64,000 nt of DNA from Gluconobacter albidus (GCF_002723915.1 NZ_BEWL01000006.1:112705-176704); one strand, 5' to 3'; shown: positions 20,287-30,551, numbered from the stretch's first letter. A program made the numbers and translations. The notes: generated from the sequence alone by a model not told the origin.

Positions 20287-20296
20287 AAATTCAGGC
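20281..20296. terminator. Short palindrome between convergent genes
   Basis: GCCTGAA and TTCAGGC form a 7-bp inverted repeat around AA, spanning the two facing stop codons. A weak bidirectional stop is possible; there is no T-tract. Confidence 0.3.
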
Positions 20297-20515
20297 CGCC
20301 GGAAGATCTTCTTCCAGAACCGTGATGTGAATGGCGTAGGAAACCTCGCCCTCGTCTTCATCGCGATGAACCGTTCCGATAACTTCTCCGGACACGGCCA
20401 GTTCAACGCTCACGCCCTTGCGGCTCGGCTTGTTGACAGTCAGTTTCGGAGAGCCCAGCAGGCGCTGGAGCGTGGTCTGGAGGCGTGTCACCTCGGATAG
20501 GGTCATATCGGCCAT
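20291..20515 (-). CDS. DUF3126-family small protein
   Basis: A 74-residue cytosolic protein. The frame is open to 20623, but the ATG at 20515, with AGGA nine bases upstream, gives the family-like start MADMTLSEVTRLQTTLQ. The C-terminus SYAIHITVLEEDLPAA matches the conserved ILEEDL end of DUF3126 proteins, which are widespread in alphaproteobacteria and have no known role. Confidence 0.75.
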   Translation of the reverse strand: MADMTLSEVTRLQTTLQRLLGSPKLTVNKPSRKGVSVELAVSGEVIGTVHRDEDEGEVSYAIHITVLEEDLPAA

Positions 20516-20703
20516 TGGTGGCATTCCTGTGCTGCAAGGGAACTGCCCTGTAACCCATCGACACGCACAAAGGAACCCGCCTCCTCTATCCCCGTCAGGG
20601 ATGCTGTTGTAGAAACCGGGCACTTCACATGTGATTGTGACCTGTTCGTCATGAATCGTTCAGGGTCCGCAGTCTGCTCCCCCTTACGCGCAAAGGAGAC
20701 ATG

Positions 20704-21303
20704 ATGCGCCCGGTTTTCCTTCGAATGATCGTTGCCCTGACCTCCACTGCCGCCCTTTCGGGATGTGGGTATTTTGATTCCCGGAACGCCCACAAGGCGC
20801 AGTATGAAATGATCGGGATGACCAGCTACGACCTTCAGTCCTGCGCGGGTATTCCGGCCAGCACGAAGAAGCTGAACGATACGACCGAACTCTGGCAGTA
20901 TGACGGAAGCATGGCGCTGCCGACCATGCCTGCTGATTCGGGATTTATTCCTGTCCAGTCCGCAATCAGCATTTACCAGTCTGCTCTGGGCGGCGGCGGG
21001 ACGACCTGCCGGATGCTGGTCCGCGTGGATCATGACCGGGTTTCGGAAGTCCATTACACCGGCAATGACGATGAATATATCGGAACGGACGGCATCTGCT
21101 CCATCATCACGCGAGGCTGTGCCCGCCAGCGTGAATCGACGATGCGCCGTGTGAATGCAGGGCCGTTCGGGCCTGTGTCGGCTTTCCATCCGCCGCGTAC
21201 CCCACCCCAGAGCGGTACGGCCACCTATTCCGATCAGTCTGGAAAATACGTCCCCAAATTCAGCAAGGACGACACTCAGCCGGTTATCCAGCCGGTCAAG
21301 TGA
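20704..21303 (+). CDS. Putative lipoprotein
   Basis: A 199-residue exported protein. The signal peptide ends in a lipobox (AALSGC), so the mature protein is predicted to be lipid-anchored at the cysteine. The body has QYEMIGMTSYDLQSCAGIP, resembling short outer-membrane assembly-type lipoproteins, and ends in a Pro/Gln-rich tail. Start: two ATGs (20701 and 20704) follow AAAGGAG; the second has better spacing. A strong terminator follows. Confidence 0.75.
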   Translation: MRPVFLRMIVALTSTAALSGCGYFDSRNAHKAQYEMIGMTSYDLQSCAGIPASTKKLNDTTELWQYDGSMALPTMPADSGFIPVQSAISIYQSALGGGGTTCRMLVRVDHDRVSEVHYTGNDDEYIGTDGICSIITRGCARQRESTMRRVNAGPFGPVSAFHPPRTPPQSGTATYSDQSGKYVPKFSKDDTQPVIQPVK

Positions 21304-21312
21304 GCCTGAAAA

Positions 21313-21347
21313 GGGCCGGGACAGTCTTTGTCCCGGCCCCTTTTTTT
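21313..21347 (+). terminator. Strong rho-independent terminator
   Basis: An 11-bp perfect stem GGGCCGGGACA/TGTCCCGGCCC with a 5-base loop, followed by a run of T to 21347. It lies just after the lipoprotein stop and faces the end of pdxJ. Confidence 0.93.
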
Positions 21348-21349
21348 GT

Positions 21350-22048
21350 TCAGGAGTTTATCAGACGCTTCATTCTCTGAACGGCTGGCCCCAGGCCGTC
21401 AAAAATGGCCTGCCCGATCAGAAAATGGCCGATATTGAGCTCGGCAACGCCCTTCAGGGCCGCAATTGCTTCGACGTTGTCATAAGTCAGCCCATGTCCG
21501 GCATGAAGCTCCAGTCCGCAGGCGGCAGCCGTCTCTGCGGCCTTCTGCAGACGCTCCAGCTCGTGCCCGCCGCCCAGTGCATAAGCTCCCGTATGAAGCT
21601 CGACGACGGGCGCTCCGAGTGCTGCTGCCGTCTCGATCTGTCGCGTATCGGGATCAATGAACAGGGAAACCCGTATCCCGGCTTCTTTAAGTCGGACAAT
21701 GCGGGGCGTCAGGGCTTCACGCTGTCCGACGACATCAAGCCCACCTTCGGTTGTGACTTCCTGTCGGCTTTCCGGAACCAGACAGCACGCATGGGGACGA
21801 AGCTCACAGGCGATCCGGACCATTTCGTCTGTCGCAGCCATCTCGAAGTTCAGCGGTGCGGATAGTGCTCTCAGGCGCGGCATGTCGGCGTCACGGATGT
21901 GGCGACGGTCCTCCCGCAGATGTGCCGTGATCCCATCTGCGCCTGACGCAATGGCTAGGTCTGCCGCCGCGACTGGATCAGGAAACGTACCGCCTCGTGC
22001 GTTTCGCAATGTCGCGACGTGATCAATATTCACACCAAGCCGGATCAT
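21350..22048 (-). CDS. pdxJ: Pyridoxine 5'-phosphate synthase
   Basis: Condenses 3-amino-2-oxopropyl phosphate with deoxyxylulose 5-phosphate, the last step of de novo vitamin B6 synthesis. The 232-residue TIM barrel starts [17 protein letters not shown], with [14 protein letters not shown], the catalytic Glu in FEMAATDEM, and GHGLTYDNV and [12 protein letters not shown] near the end. The ATG at 22048 overlaps the pdxA stop by four bases, so the two B6 genes are coupled. Confidence 0.95.
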   Translation of the reverse strand: MIRLGVNIDHVATLRNARGGTFPDPVAAADLAIASGADGITAHLREDRRHIRDADMPRLRALSAPLNFEMAATDEMVRIACELRPHACCLVPESRQEVTTEGGLDVVGQREALTPRIVRLKEAGIRVSLFIDPDTRQIETAAALGAPVVELHTGAYALGGGHELERLQKAAETAAACGLELHAGHGLTYDNVEAIAALKGVAELNIGHFLIGQAIFDGLGPAVQRMKRLINS

Positions 22049-23052
22049 GATTTTTTTCCTTCCCGATAAGCACTCATCCCGTCCGCCAGACGGATGGCGG
22101 CCAGAAGACTTGAGACGTCGGCGCGGCACGTCTCCGTCACGGGGCCTGCGATATCGAATGCCGTGCCGTGATCGGGCGATGTGCGGATAAGAGGCAGTCC
22201 CAGTGTCACATTTACGCCGTGCGCCATATCGAGCGTTTTGAGCGGGATAAGCGCCTGATCGTGGTACATGCAGATGGCGACATCATAGGTTGGCCGGGCC
22301 GTATTGCTGAACATCGTATCAGGCGGGAACGGCCCCAGACAGTCGATCCCCCGCGCGCGAAGTTTCTCGATCGCAGGCCGGATGATCGTAATTTCTTCTT
22401 CTCCCATCAACCCCTGTTCACCGGCATGAGGGTTGAGGCCCGCAATCGCCAGACGTGGGGTCAAGATCCCGAAATCACGTTTTAGGGCTGCGTTTGCGGT
22501 CTCCGCTACGCTTACGATGCGATCGGTCGTCAGCATTTCCAGAGCCTTTCGCAGCGAAACATGCACCGTGACCGGCACGACCCTGAGCTGGGGCGAGACC
22601 AGCATCATGATCTCCTCCCCCGGCATGTCGCACAGAGCTGCCAGAAACTCCGTATGTCCCGGATATGGAAAGCCTGCCGCTGCCAGAACATGTTTGGCGA
22701 TCGGGTTGGTCACGACGCCGCCCGCCCGGCCTGCAAGCACGTATTCAACGGCCAGACGAATACTGCTGATCGTGGCTGCGGCATTGCGTGGATGAGGCTG
22801 GCCCGGAATCACGGCTGCATCACACAGGACCGGCAAAACGGGCAGGCTGACGGCGAAAACCGCGTCCGCTTCTTCCGGCGTTTCAATCCGGGTGACGGGT
22901 ACTGCGACCTCTATCAGACGGGGATCGCCCAGCCAGAAGAACGTCCCCTCCCCTGAATGCCTGAGGCTGCGCCAGGCTTGCGCCGTAAGCTGGGGACCAA
23001 TGCCCGCAGGGTCGCCCAGTGTCAGTGCGAGTGGTCTGGAAGGGCGCATCAT
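22045..23052 (-). CDS. pdxA: 4-hydroxythreonine-4-phosphate dehydrogenase
   Basis: Oxidises 4-phosphohydroxy-L-threonine, supplying the PdxJ substrate. The 335-residue protein has [13 protein letters not shown] at the start, [24 protein letters not shown] with a metal-binding histidine, [12 protein letters not shown] with the second, and [14 protein letters not shown] at the end. It overlaps the upstream M20 peptidase stop by one base. The pdxA-pdxJ pairing makes the operon largely dedicated to vitamin B6. Confidence 0.95.
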   Translation of the reverse strand: MMRPSRPLALTLGDPAGIGPQLTAQAWRSLRHSGEGTFFWLGDPRLIEVAVPVTRIETPEEADAVFAVSLPVLPVLCDAAVIPGQPHPRNAAATISSIRLAVEYVLAGRAGGVVTNPIAKHVLAAAGFPYPGHTEFLAALCDMPGEEIMMLVSPQLRVVPVTVHVSLRKALEMLTTDRIVSVAETANAALKRDFGILTPRLAIAGLNPHAGEQGLMGEEEITIIRPAIEKLRARGIDCLGPFPPDTMFSNTARPTYDVAICMYHDQALIPLKTLDMAHGVNVTLGLPLIRTSPDHGTAFDIAGPVTETCRADVSSLLAAIRLADGMSAYREGKKS

Positions 23053-24488
23053 CAGCCTGCTTCAGCGAGCGCGGCCAGAACCCGAACCCAGGAGCGGATT
23101 CCCTTGTGAAAAGAGTCCAGCCCGTACTGTTCGTTTGGGGAATGGATCCGGTCGTCATTCTGGGCAAAGCCGATCATGAGGGCATCCAACCCGAGTGCAT
23201 CCCGCACTTCACCGGCCACGGGGATGGAGCCACCCGATCCGACCATGGCGGCGGGAACGCCCCATTCATCCGTCAGAGCCTGCAGCGCCGGGTTCAGAAA
23301 CCGGCTGTCACGGGAGACTTCGAAACCCGGAGATCCGCCATGCGCCGTAAAGGTCACGTGTGCGTCTGCAGGCAGGGCTGCACGGATATGGGCGCGGAAT
23401 GCTTCGCGGATGCGATCCGGGTCCTGCCCCGGAACCAGACGGAACGAAACCTTTGCCATAGCCTTGGCAGGCAGGACGGTCTTGAACCCCTCGCCTTCAT
23501 AACCGCCCGAAATTCCATTAATCTCGCAGCTGGGGCGGCACCATGTCTGCTCGATGGCGCTGTAGTTTTTCTCGCCCGCTGCAACCGACAGGCCTGCTTC
23601 CTCTAGCAGGGAGCTGTCGCCAGGAAAGAGCCTGCTCCACTGCGCACGAGTTGCGGGGGCAGGATCCTGAATGCCGTCATAGAACCCTGCAAGCGTCACA
23701 CCGCCATCCGCGTTCCGCAGTGTAGCGAGAGCCTGACACAGAACGGCAATCGGGTTGGCCGCAGCGTTGCCATACAGACCGGAATGCAGATCATGGCTGG
23801 CGCACTGGATGACCACTTCATCCGCCATCATGCCGCGCAGGGACGTGGTGATCCCCGGTGTTTTCCGGTCGGCCATGGAGGTATCGCAGACAAGTGCGAC
23901 GTCCGCTTTCAGCTCTGCGGCGTTTTCCTTGAGGAACGGGAGCAGGTTTGCACCGCCACATTCTTCCTCGCCTTCCAGCAGGACGCTCACCCGGACCGGA
24001 AGCGACCCCGTGACCTGTTTCCATGCCCGGCACGCCTCAAGGAAGGTCATGACCTGACCTTTGTCATCGCTTGCACCACGGGCAACGATCACCTGGCGGC
24101 CGGAAGGTTCCTCGACCAGACGAGGCTCGAAGGGAGGCGCAGTCCAGAGCGATTCCGGATCTGTCGGCTGAACATCATAGTGACCATAGAACAGGACATG
24201 CGGGAGGCTGTCATCCGCTGCCGATCGCTGATCGTGCCCGACAACCATTGGATGACCGGGAACTGACCACTGAACATCCCGAACATCCGCTTTCATGCCC
24301 AGCTGTTCGAGTTCGCGCTGCATCCAGTTTGCAGCCTTGCGGCAATCGGCGGCATGTGAGGGCTGAGTGGAAATGCTCGGGATACGCAGGATCTCGAAAA
24401 GACGTGAGACCGATGCATCCAGATTGGTGTCGACATTCTGAAGAACGGCATCAAGTTTCTCGGAATAGGCAGTCATCGTGTTATCCAT
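23052..24488 (-). CDS. M20-family metallopeptidase/dipeptidase
   Basis: Cytosolic zinc dipeptidase of 478 residues. Metal motifs are visible: [11 protein letters not shown] (His, Asp), [12 protein letters not shown] (bridging Asp), LEGEEECGG (catalytic Glu pair) and the C-terminal [14 protein letters not shown] with its histidine. A dimerisation domain is inserted between about residues 200 and 360. First gene of the peptidase-pdxA-pdxJ string. Substrate is unknown. An alternative ATG is at 24476. Confidence 0.9.
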   Translation of the reverse strand: MDNTMTAYSEKLDAVLQNVDTNLDASVSRLFEILRIPSISTQPSHAADCRKAANWMQRELEQLGMKADVRDVQWSVPGHPMVVGHDQRSAADDSLPHVLFYGHYDVQPTDPESLWTAPPFEPRLVEEPSGRQVIVARGASDDKGQVMTFLEACRAWKQVTGSLPVRVSVLLEGEEECGGANLLPFLKENAAELKADVALVCDTSMADRKTPGITTSLRGMMADEVVIQCASHDLHSGLYGNAAANPIAVLCQALATLRNADGGVTLAGFYDGIQDPAPATRAQWSRLFPGDSSLLEEAGLSVAAGEKNYSAIEQTWCRPSCEINGISGGYEGEGFKTVLPAKAMAKVSFRLVPGQDPDRIREAFRAHIRAALPADAHVTFTAHGGSPGFEVSRDSRFLNPALQALTDEWGVPAAMVGSGGSIPVAGEVRDALGLDALMIGFAQNDDRIHSPNEQYGLDSFHKGIRSWVRVLAALAEAG

Positions 24489-24535
24489 GTTCAGGCTGGT
24501 AGATTTCCATGAAGTCGGGCGGCAGCGTCGTGTCT

Positions 24536-27500
24536 TCAGACGTTGCCCGTAGTTAGTCGACGTGGCTGTAGCCGGATCGGGGCCGGAGCAAAAGCTGCCT
24601 GAACTTCAGGGACTTTCTGCGGACGCAGGGGGGCGGTTGACGGTATCAGGGGCGTAGTGCCTGCCGCGACCGAAAGAACGTCTTTCAGATCCTCGTAGAA
24701 GCTCGAATGGGCGGCATCTGCGTCCATTACGGATTGCGCCTGTCGGCTTATCGTATTCCACAGACCCACGTCCGTATACAGCCGGATGACGGCCTTGGCG
24801 AAGCGGTCGGGGTCACAAAATCCGCCTGACAGGCATGTTTGGCCGTCTTCCCATCCCAGTGTATGGCAGACGCTCTCCGAAAGGACTGAAGGCAACCCGG
24901 CAGCGGCGGCATCCAGAACTTCCCGTGGGGCGGCTGCCAGCACGCGCGCGGGCTCCACGAGAATACGACGGGATCTGTAGAGCGCCGTCAGATCGGCTTC
25001 TTCGGGAAAGGCTTCCAGCCGACGATATCTTGTAAAGGCTGAAAGGTCGATCTGCTCGGACCGGTACCCTGCCAGGAGAACGGTGGCCTCCGGCGGAAGG
25101 TCACGGTCCAGTTTTGAAAGGACATCATGAATAAAGAAATGCAGACCGTCATGAACTGCATCGCCGCTTGTATGGACCGGAAGGGCCAGAAGGATGCCCG
25201 AGCGTTCTTCAAAGGACGGAGAGAGCATTGACGAAATTGGGGGGTGCCCAATGACGCGTATACTGGTCAGGCCGAGGGCTTCCAGATCCGCTTTCTCTTC
25301 CTCGTTTCCGACAACGACAGCCTGTGTCAGCCAGACCTGATCGGTATCCAGTTCCAGATCGTCCAGAAACAGGTCGCGGTCATTGAGAGCGCCGACGCGC
25401 CTGCGCAGATGCCTCTCTCTGGCAGGGCCTGCGTGAATATCCGCCACAATTCCGAGTTTTGGTAATGACCGGGAATGCTGTTGCAGGACCGGGGCTGCCT
25501 GCTGGAGTGTCTGCACCCCGCCGATCCAGACAGCATCGAAACAGTCCGCGCGGTCTCGCAGAAAGCCCGGAAGTTCGGACAGGTCGCAGTCATCCATCAG
25601 TTCAATTTCAGGCGGAAAGTCCAAAGCCGTTGCCACACCGTCGTGAAGTGTGCCGTCCAGCGGAAAGACGGTTACCCGATATCCGAGCCGGCTGAGGCCG
25701 ATCATCATATCCCGATGACGCAGACTAGGTGTTCCCAATACGGGATGAGGCAATTGCTGGCACAGGAACAGGATCCCTGACGTTCCAAATGCCGAGCGTG
25801 CCCGCATGAGGCTGGTTCCGGGCAGTGGCTGTCTGGAGAGTAACCCGGAAAAGCGGCGTTTCAGCCAGGATTCATTGCGCGCGCGCAAGTCCGCCGCGAT
25901 TGCGGGTTCAGGCGGCGATCTGTCGATCACATCCGGATCATAAAGGATTTTCCCACCTGCCTGTCGCAGGGAGAGACAGATCGCCAGCATCTCCGCTTCT
26001 GGGCCGATACCTCCCAGAGTGAGGTGATTATGGGTCCGCAAAGCAGACCGTCGGCAGAACAGAAGGCCGCCGGTAAAACCGTCTACCCACCGTCGGAAGG
26101 CAATTTCAGGCTCGTTGGCCCGCATACCAATCCCGAAAGGCGTAAAGCCCGCATTTCTCCAGATGACGCTTCCAGCCTCCCGGACCCGTCCATCCAGCCC
26201 CAGGGACTGTCCGCCTACCGCCCAGACCTGTGGGTCTGCAAAGGCTTCAAGCGCGATCTTCAGGGCTCCGGGGAAAGGCTGGACACCGGCGGAAACCAGC
26301 AGGACGATCTCCGCCCGGGCAAGTTCAAGACCAAGCCCCCTCTGTTCAGCGTGAGTGGTACGGTAAGGAGGGCGGACGATGTGGACCCCGCGCACAAATC
26401 TTTCGATCTGTGCGGTTTCGTCCGTAGAGCCGGCATCGACCAGAATGACCTGAAGATTGCGGTCATTATTCGCATGGAGTGCCGCAAGAGTAGAGAGTGT
26501 TTCCTGAAACTGGTTTGAAACAGTCAGGATAACTGTGATGTCCGGCGCCGTGACCGGTTGAAAATCCAGTGGTGCACGGACCAGCGATGGAATGAGGGTC
26601 TGAGCCCGCTGAAGATCAAGTAACTGGTACTGTTCTTCCGATGCCTCCAGCGCTTCGTCCGGAGTGGGGCTCCCTTGAGACTGGACCCAGAGGGCAAAAA
26701 TGTCCGGGATATGAGGCTGGCGCAACAGGCGCTGTATTCCGCTCTGCCTCAGGAAGCCCGCGAGATCGACCCCCGCCTGCGGCTGACGTTTTTCTGAAAT
26801 TCCGAACCGGATAAAGTGTTCGTAACCGTTTCGGAATCTCCCTTGGGTCACAACTTCGCCAACATCGGGATAATGTTCGGCATAGAAAGCTTCACTGAAC
26901 CACGGATTGGGATCGAAGGCTGTCGGGTTTCCATTCGTCAGGTAATGATGGAGTGGGCTCTGGTAGCGGTTGTTCTTCAGATCTTCGATTACGTCCGGAT
27001 AACGGCTCAGATACCATTGCGGGTCAAAATACCATGAGCTGCGTCGACGCCCGGCAGACGAAAACCTGATGAACTGGACGAAATCCCCAATTGCGAAATC
27101 ATAGTGCTGCCGCTCGGTCATGCTGGCGGCACGGAAAACTTCGGGATCAAAAAACGCGTGGGATTTGCGGTGCTCCTGATCGCCTATCGCAAGGTAATGA
27201 TCGTAACCGTTACAGAACCCCTGTGACTTGAGAACATGCGGACTCAGATCCGGATTGCAGCTGAAGTAGTTCTCTTCAGAAAACAGCCAGTGTGGAGAGC
27301 GGCTCCGAAACCCACTTTCGCAATAATGAAGGAAACCGCTGTCAAAAATCCCCAGACGGATCCCTTCACGGACGTCCGGGTTCTGGCGGAGATACCATTC
27401 TTCATCGAAGAACCGGTTGGGAGAAAATCCAGCTCTGGCACCATACTGTTTCCAGTGACGTTCCAGCCCTTCGTCGCTCAGATCTAGCTCGGACGCATCC

Positions 27501-27628
27501 GCTCCGTCCCTGGCCTCCTGCCGCAGCCGCTGTCCATAGCGCGTCCGATACCATTCTGGGTCAAATGCAGCCCAGAGCGGGGGGCGGTCTCCAGCAAAAG
27601 CCGGGGATTCAAGAATATGATCTTTCAT
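24536..27628 (-). CDS. Large multi-domain glycosyltransferase (repeat region, GT2, GT4-like)
   Basis: A 1030-residue protein from the ATG at 27628 (GTG 27652 is alternative). The first 300 residues hold about five copies of a 50-65-residue repeat. Each copy has an FDPEWYxxxYPDV-type start and a HYLxxG-type end, a module seen in front of surface-polysaccharide glycosyltransferases. A GT2 domain follows (DITVILTVSNQF, ILVDAGSTDET, LLVSAGVQP) at about 360-590. The rest resembles a GT-B fold (GILFLCQQLPHP, PSLRHRDMM). Probably assembles an exported glycan. The GT2 DxD motif is not obvious (SAGVQ), so activity of that half is uncertain. Confidence 0.75.
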   Translation of the reverse strand: MKDHILESPAFAGDRPPLWAAFDPEWYRTRYGQRLRQEARDGADASELDLSDEGLERHWKQYGARAGFSPNRFFDEEWYLRQNPDVREGIRLGIFDSGFLHYCESGFRSRSPHWLFSEENYFSCNPDLSPHVLKSQGFCNGYDHYLAIGDQEHRKSHAFFDPEVFRAASMTERQHYDFAIGDFVQFIRFSSAGRRRSSWYFDPQWYLSRYPDVIEDLKNNRYQSPLHHYLTNGNPTAFDPNPWFSEAFYAEHYPDVGEVVTQGRFRNGYEHFIRFGISEKRQPQAGVDLAGFLRQSGIQRLLRQPHIPDIFALWVQSQGSPTPDEALEASEEQYQLLDLQRAQTLIPSLVRAPLDFQPVTAPDITVILTVSNQFQETLSTLAALHANNDRNLQVILVDAGSTDETAQIERFVRGVHIVRPPYRTTHAEQRGLGLELARAEIVLLVSAGVQPFPGALKIALEAFADPQVWAVGGQSLGLDGRVREAGSVIWRNAGFTPFGIGMRANEPEIAFRRWVDGFTGGLLFCRRSALRTHNHLTLGGIGPEAEMLAICLSLRQAGGKILYDPDVIDRSPPEPAIAADLRARNESWLKRRFSGLLSRQPLPGTSLMRARSAFGTSGILFLCQQLPHPVLGTPSLRHRDMMIGLSRLGYRVTVFPLDGTLHDGVATALDFPPEIELMDDCDLSELPGFLRDRADCFDAVWIGGVQTLQQAAPVLQQHSRSLPKLGIVADIHAGPARERHLRRRVGALNDRDLFLDDLELDTDQVWLTQAVVVGNEEEKADLEALGLTSIRVIGHPPISSMLSPSFEERSGILLALPVHTSGDAVHDGLHFFIHDVLSKLDRDLPPEATVLLAGYRSEQIDLSAFTRYRRLEAFPEEADLTALYRSRRILVEPARVLAAAPREVLDAAAAGLPSVLSESVCHTLGWEDGQTCLSGGFCDPDRFAKAVIRLYTDVGLWNTISRQAQSVMDADAAHSSFYEDLKDVLSVAAGTTPLIPSTAPLRPQKVPEVQAAFAPAPIRLQPRRLTTGNV

Positions 27629-27676
27629 TGACGCTGAACCCTCTGGAGTCACCCGCTGAACGCCGTTATCCCACCT

Positions 27677-28198
27677 TTATCGCTGCTGGGCGCGCCGGCT
27701 CTGCCAGAGCGAATGAAAATCTATGGGCTGGATGTTCGGTGAGGGAAATCCCGCCTCGCGGATCGTATTCAGCAGAACGCTTCGTGCGGGAGGGAACAGG
27801 AAACGCGGTGCCTCAACCAGCAGCAGGGGCTCGATCGCATCCTGCGGAATGCGTCCCGTCAGGCCGAACAGACCCGCGTAAGCCAGACTGATTTCGTAAA
27901 GTACTCTGGAGGTAGGTGCGTCCTGTGTCGGCGCATTCTCGAAACCCTGCGCCCGAATGACCAGGCTGACTTCAAATGTCGGCTGATCTCCAAGCTGGCG
28001 TCCCGTGACATCCACCGTCATGCCGATATGGGGCTGGGACGGAAGGTCGCGGTAGACATCCGGGGTGTTCTGGACATCAATGGTCAGAGTGCGAAGATAC
28101 TGCGATCCAACAATCAGGGATGAGGAAGAAGGCAGGGAATCCGATACATCAAGGCTAGCCGGACTGCCCGTCACGGTATCGGTGTATGTCTGATCCAT
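27677..28198 (-). CDS. secB: Protein-export chaperone SecB
   Basis: Holds preproteins unfolded for SecA in the cytosol. The 173-residue protein contains the family core: [15 protein letters not shown] (cf. IYTKDISFE), [14 protein letters not shown], and [18 protein letters not shown] followed by [13 protein letters not shown]. The N-terminal 25 residues are Ser/Asp-rich and variable. It is divergent from the lapA-like gene. Confidence 0.9.
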   Translation of the reverse strand: MDQTYTDTVTGSPASLDVSDSLPSSSSLIVGSQYLRTLTIDVQNTPDVYRDLPSQPHIGMTVDVTGRQLGDQPTFEVSLVIRAQGFENAPTQDAPTSRVLYEISLAYAGLFGLTGRIPQDAIEPLLLVEAPRFLFPPARSVLLNTIREAGFPSPNIQPIDFHSLWQSRRAQQR

Positions 28199-28568
28199 TG
28201 GCTTGCATCCTCATGCGGTCATCATCTGATTCATTCCGTATTGCACTGAAATGCAATGAAATGTGGCACCCGGCACTCTGTCACGATGTTTCAGTTTTGA
28301 CCAGCGGGGCGATTTTAGAGGCGCCTTTCGAGTAGAGTATTCTTTCCAGAAAAACACCGGGTTTCCGGAAAAAGTGGAAGGCCTTCTTTCCTCACTCGTG
28401 CAGTCATGGATCTTCTGCGATATGCTGGGAATGATATCGCCATCCTGCACAAGGTCAGCACTGGCGCATGATGCACGCCGCGACAGGACATCATGACTGC
28501 TGACAGGGAAACATTCTTCCAGCCCGCACGCCTTGTTGCGCTGCAGACAGCACGATAGGACCATGTTC
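28199..28568. other. Intergenic region between secB and lapA-like gene
   Basis: 370 bases between divergent genes. Open frames here (for example 28263-28496) lack ribosome sites and natural composition. I see no RNA gene or repeat. Promoters for both genes are expected, but no clear box pair stands out. Confidence 0.5.
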
Positions 28569-28910
28569 ATGCTCAGATTGCTCATTCTCGTTATTCTTCT
28601 TGCGGTCCTGATCGTCTTTGCCCTGAGCAATACGGATCTGGAACCCATCTGGCTGGTCTCTTTTGGCTGGCATCTGTCGATCGGAACGCTGGTCCTCGGA
28701 GTAGGCGTAATCGCGCTTCTGTTCGGCTTCCTGATTGGCCTTATCGGCGACATGCAGCAGCGTTCACGCGCGCGTCGGGCCGAGCAGCATGTCCGCACAC
28801 TGGAAAGCCAGCTGGTTGAGCTTCATCAGCGTCTCGACCGTCTGCAGAACCCGACAGCCCCCCTCTCCTCTTCCGGCGCTTCTGCCGTTTCTTCAGAGCC
28901 AAAGGTCTGA
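28569..28910 (+). CDS. lapA: LapA-family (DUF1049) inner-membrane protein
   Basis: A 113-residue protein with two transmembrane helices (LRLLILVILLAVLIVFALSN and GTLVLGVGVIALLFGFLIGL). A cytoplasmic coiled-coil with Arg/Gln heptads follows. This is the layout of LapA, which takes part in lipopolysaccharide assembly in enterobacteria. The frame is open from 28533, but AGGA at 28557-28560 fits the ATG at 28569. It starts the lapA-pyrF-trpF string, a common arrangement in Acetobacteraceae. Confidence 0.8.
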   Translation: MLRLLILVILLAVLIVFALSNTDLEPIWLVSFGWHLSIGTLVLGVGVIALLFGFLIGLIGDMQQRSRARRAEQHVRTLESQLVELHQRLDRLQNPTAPLSSSGASAVSSEPKV

Positions 28911-28918
28911 TCTCCAGC

Positions 28919-29629
28919 ATGTCACGCCGCACACGACTGATCGCAGCCCTCGATACCGCCTCGCGCACTCAGGCCCAGCACTGGGCAGATACCCTGAAAA
29001 ATGACGTCGACGCCATCAAGCTCGGTCTCGAATTCACCTATGCCTGCGGGCTGGACGCCGTAAAGGCAGTGTCCGAGGGACATCGGCTGTTTCTGGACCT
29101 GAAGCTGCACGATATTCCTCATACGGTCGCGTCAGGCCTTTCCGCACTTGCTCCATTGAAACCGACCCTGACGACCATCCATGCCAGTGGTGGGGTGGAA
29201 ATGATTTCGCGTTCCAGAGACGCTCTGGAAGCCGCCTTTCACGAACAGGCACAGCGCCCCAGACTGCTCGCGGTCACCGTCCTAACCAGCATGAATGCCG
29301 CAGGTCTGCTTGAGACCGGCGTAGATGCGACGCCTCAGGAACAGGTGCTCAGGCTCGGTAAACTGGCTATTCAGGCCGGAGCAGATGGCCTGATCTGCTC
29401 CGCACACGAAATAGCCCCTCTGCGCGATGCCCTGGGTGATGACCCCATCCTCGTTGTCCCCGGCATTCGTCCTGCGGGTAGCGCAGCGGACGATCAGAAA
29501 CGGATCATGACGCCCGTTCAGGCCGCCAAAGCAGGAGCTGACTGGATTGTCGTAGGCAGGCCCATCACGAAAGCCGCCGATCCCGTTCTGGCCGCCAGAG
29601 CCATCATGGCAGACCTCGCCAGCGCATGA
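28919..29629 (+). CDS. pyrF: Orotidine 5'-phosphate decarboxylase
   Basis: Decarboxylates OMP to UMP, the last de novo pyrimidine step. The 236-residue barrel has LIAALDTASRTQAQ, the catalytic tetrad segment LFLDLKLHDIPHTV (Asp-x-Lys-x-x-Asp), VLTSM, and VVPGIRPAGSAADDQKR with GADWIVVGRPI at the phosphate site. It overlaps trpF by four bases. Confidence 0.95.
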   Translation: MSRRTRLIAALDTASRTQAQHWADTLKNDVDAIKLGLEFTYACGLDAVKAVSEGHRLFLDLKLHDIPHTVASGLSALAPLKPTLTTIHASGGVEMISRSRDALEAAFHEQAQRPRLLAVTVLTSMNAAGLLETGVDATPQEQVLRLGKLAIQAGADGLICSAHEIAPLRDALGDDPILVVPGIRPAGSAADDQKRIMTPVQAAKAGADWIVVGRPITKAADPVLAARAIMADLASA

Positions 29630-30282
29630 CGGGCATCAAGATCTGTGGCATCCGTGATGTCCAGACGATGGAACTCTGTACCCGTCTGAAAGTGGACTGG
29701 GTCGGATTCGTGTTCTGCGAAACCTCCCCCAGAATTGTGACTGCCGATCAGGCATCACGATTGCATCAAAGTGTACCATCTGCGAAGGAAAACGGTCCGC
29801 TGCGAGTGGGCCTTTTCGTCAAGGCAGATGACGGATTGATCGAACATGTTCTTCAGGCGGTTCCACTCGATATCCTTCAGATTTACGATACTGCTGACCG
29901 CGCGCTCGAAATCCAGTCCCGCTTCGGATGTCCTGTCTGGCGGGCCTGCGGTATTGCCTCACGTTCTGACCTGCCGACAGATCCGAAACTGTCAGGATAT
30001 GTTATTGAAGCCCCGAAACAGCCACAGGATTGCCGTCCGGGCGGGCTCGGCCGCACCTTTGACTGGTCGTTGACACAGAATTGGACGCCTCCTTCATTCT
30101 GGATGCTCGCCGGCGGCCTGACCCCCCGGAATGTCCAGAACGCGATTCAGGAAAGTCAGTCCCCGGCAGTAGACGTTTCTTCAGGGGTTGAATCGTCCCC
30201 CGGCTGCAAATCTGCTGAACTGATTGAAAAATTTGTCGCAAATGCCCGAAAGGGACTTGATCTGACGTCAAACCTTTCGTAA
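29626..30282 (+). CDS. trpF: Phosphoribosylanthranilate isomerase
   Basis: Isomerises PRA to CdRP in tryptophan synthesis. The 218-residue barrel has the catalytic Cys in IKICGIRDVQTM, GFVFCETSPRIV with Pro-Arg-x-Val, LDILQIYDTA (catalytic Asp region), FWMLAGGLTPRNV and VDVSSGVESSPGCKS at the phosphate site. In relatives trpB and trpA usually follow; here the tRNA-Ser gene and prophage follow instead. Confidence 0.93.
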   Translation: MTGIKICGIRDVQTMELCTRLKVDWVGFVFCETSPRIVTADQASRLHQSVPSAKENGPLRVGLFVKADDGLIEHVLQAVPLDILQIYDTADRALEIQSRFGCPVWRACGIASRSDLPTDPKLSGYVIEAPKQPQDCRPGGLGRTFDWSLTQNWTPPSFWMLAGGLTPRNVQNAIQESQSPAVDVSSGVESSPGCKSAELIEKFVANARKGLDLTSNLS

Positions 30283-30300
30283 ACACCGTCTCGCTCGACA

Positions 30301-30391
30301 GGAGAGATGGCCGAGCGGCTTAAGGCGCACGCTTGGAAAGCGTGTGTACGTTAATAGCGTACCGTGGGTTCGAATCCCACTCTCTCCGCCA
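30301..30391 (+). tRNA. tRNA-Ser (anticodon GGA), prophage integration site
   Basis: A 91-nt class II tRNA: acceptor stem GGAGAGA/TCTCTCC, anticodon stem CACGC/GCGTG with loop TTGGAAA, a long variable arm, TTCGAATC in the T arm and encoded CCA. The gene is complete. A phage integrase gene begins 160 bases downstream in the same direction, so the prophage has entered at the 3' end and restored it. Confidence 0.96.
30355..30391 (+). other. Probable attL core (3' end of tRNA-Ser)
   Basis: Tyrosine integrases with an N-terminal DUF4102 domain usually recombine at tRNA 3' ends. The T arm and acceptor end are the likely identity block. No second copy of this sequence was found to the right inside the window, so attR should lie beyond base 64000. 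The exact core limits cannot be set from one copy. Confidence 0.5.
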
Positions 30392-30551
30392 GATCCCCTT
30401 CCCAATCAGTCTCATGTTGTCTCAAAGCCTTGGTATATCCAGTGTTTTGCGCCATTCTCTTGCCTCATTCGTTCTCGTTTTGTCTCATCCTGTCTCGTTC
30501 CGGACCGGGTAGACGGCGGGTATAATTTGGGAAGAGACCGGGTAGAGCCAA

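Noticed and set aside
28211..28798. Minus-strand frame spanning the secB-lapA gap
   Set aside because: It runs into the lapA-like gene, is Arg/Ser-rich and has no ribosome site; read as a shadow.
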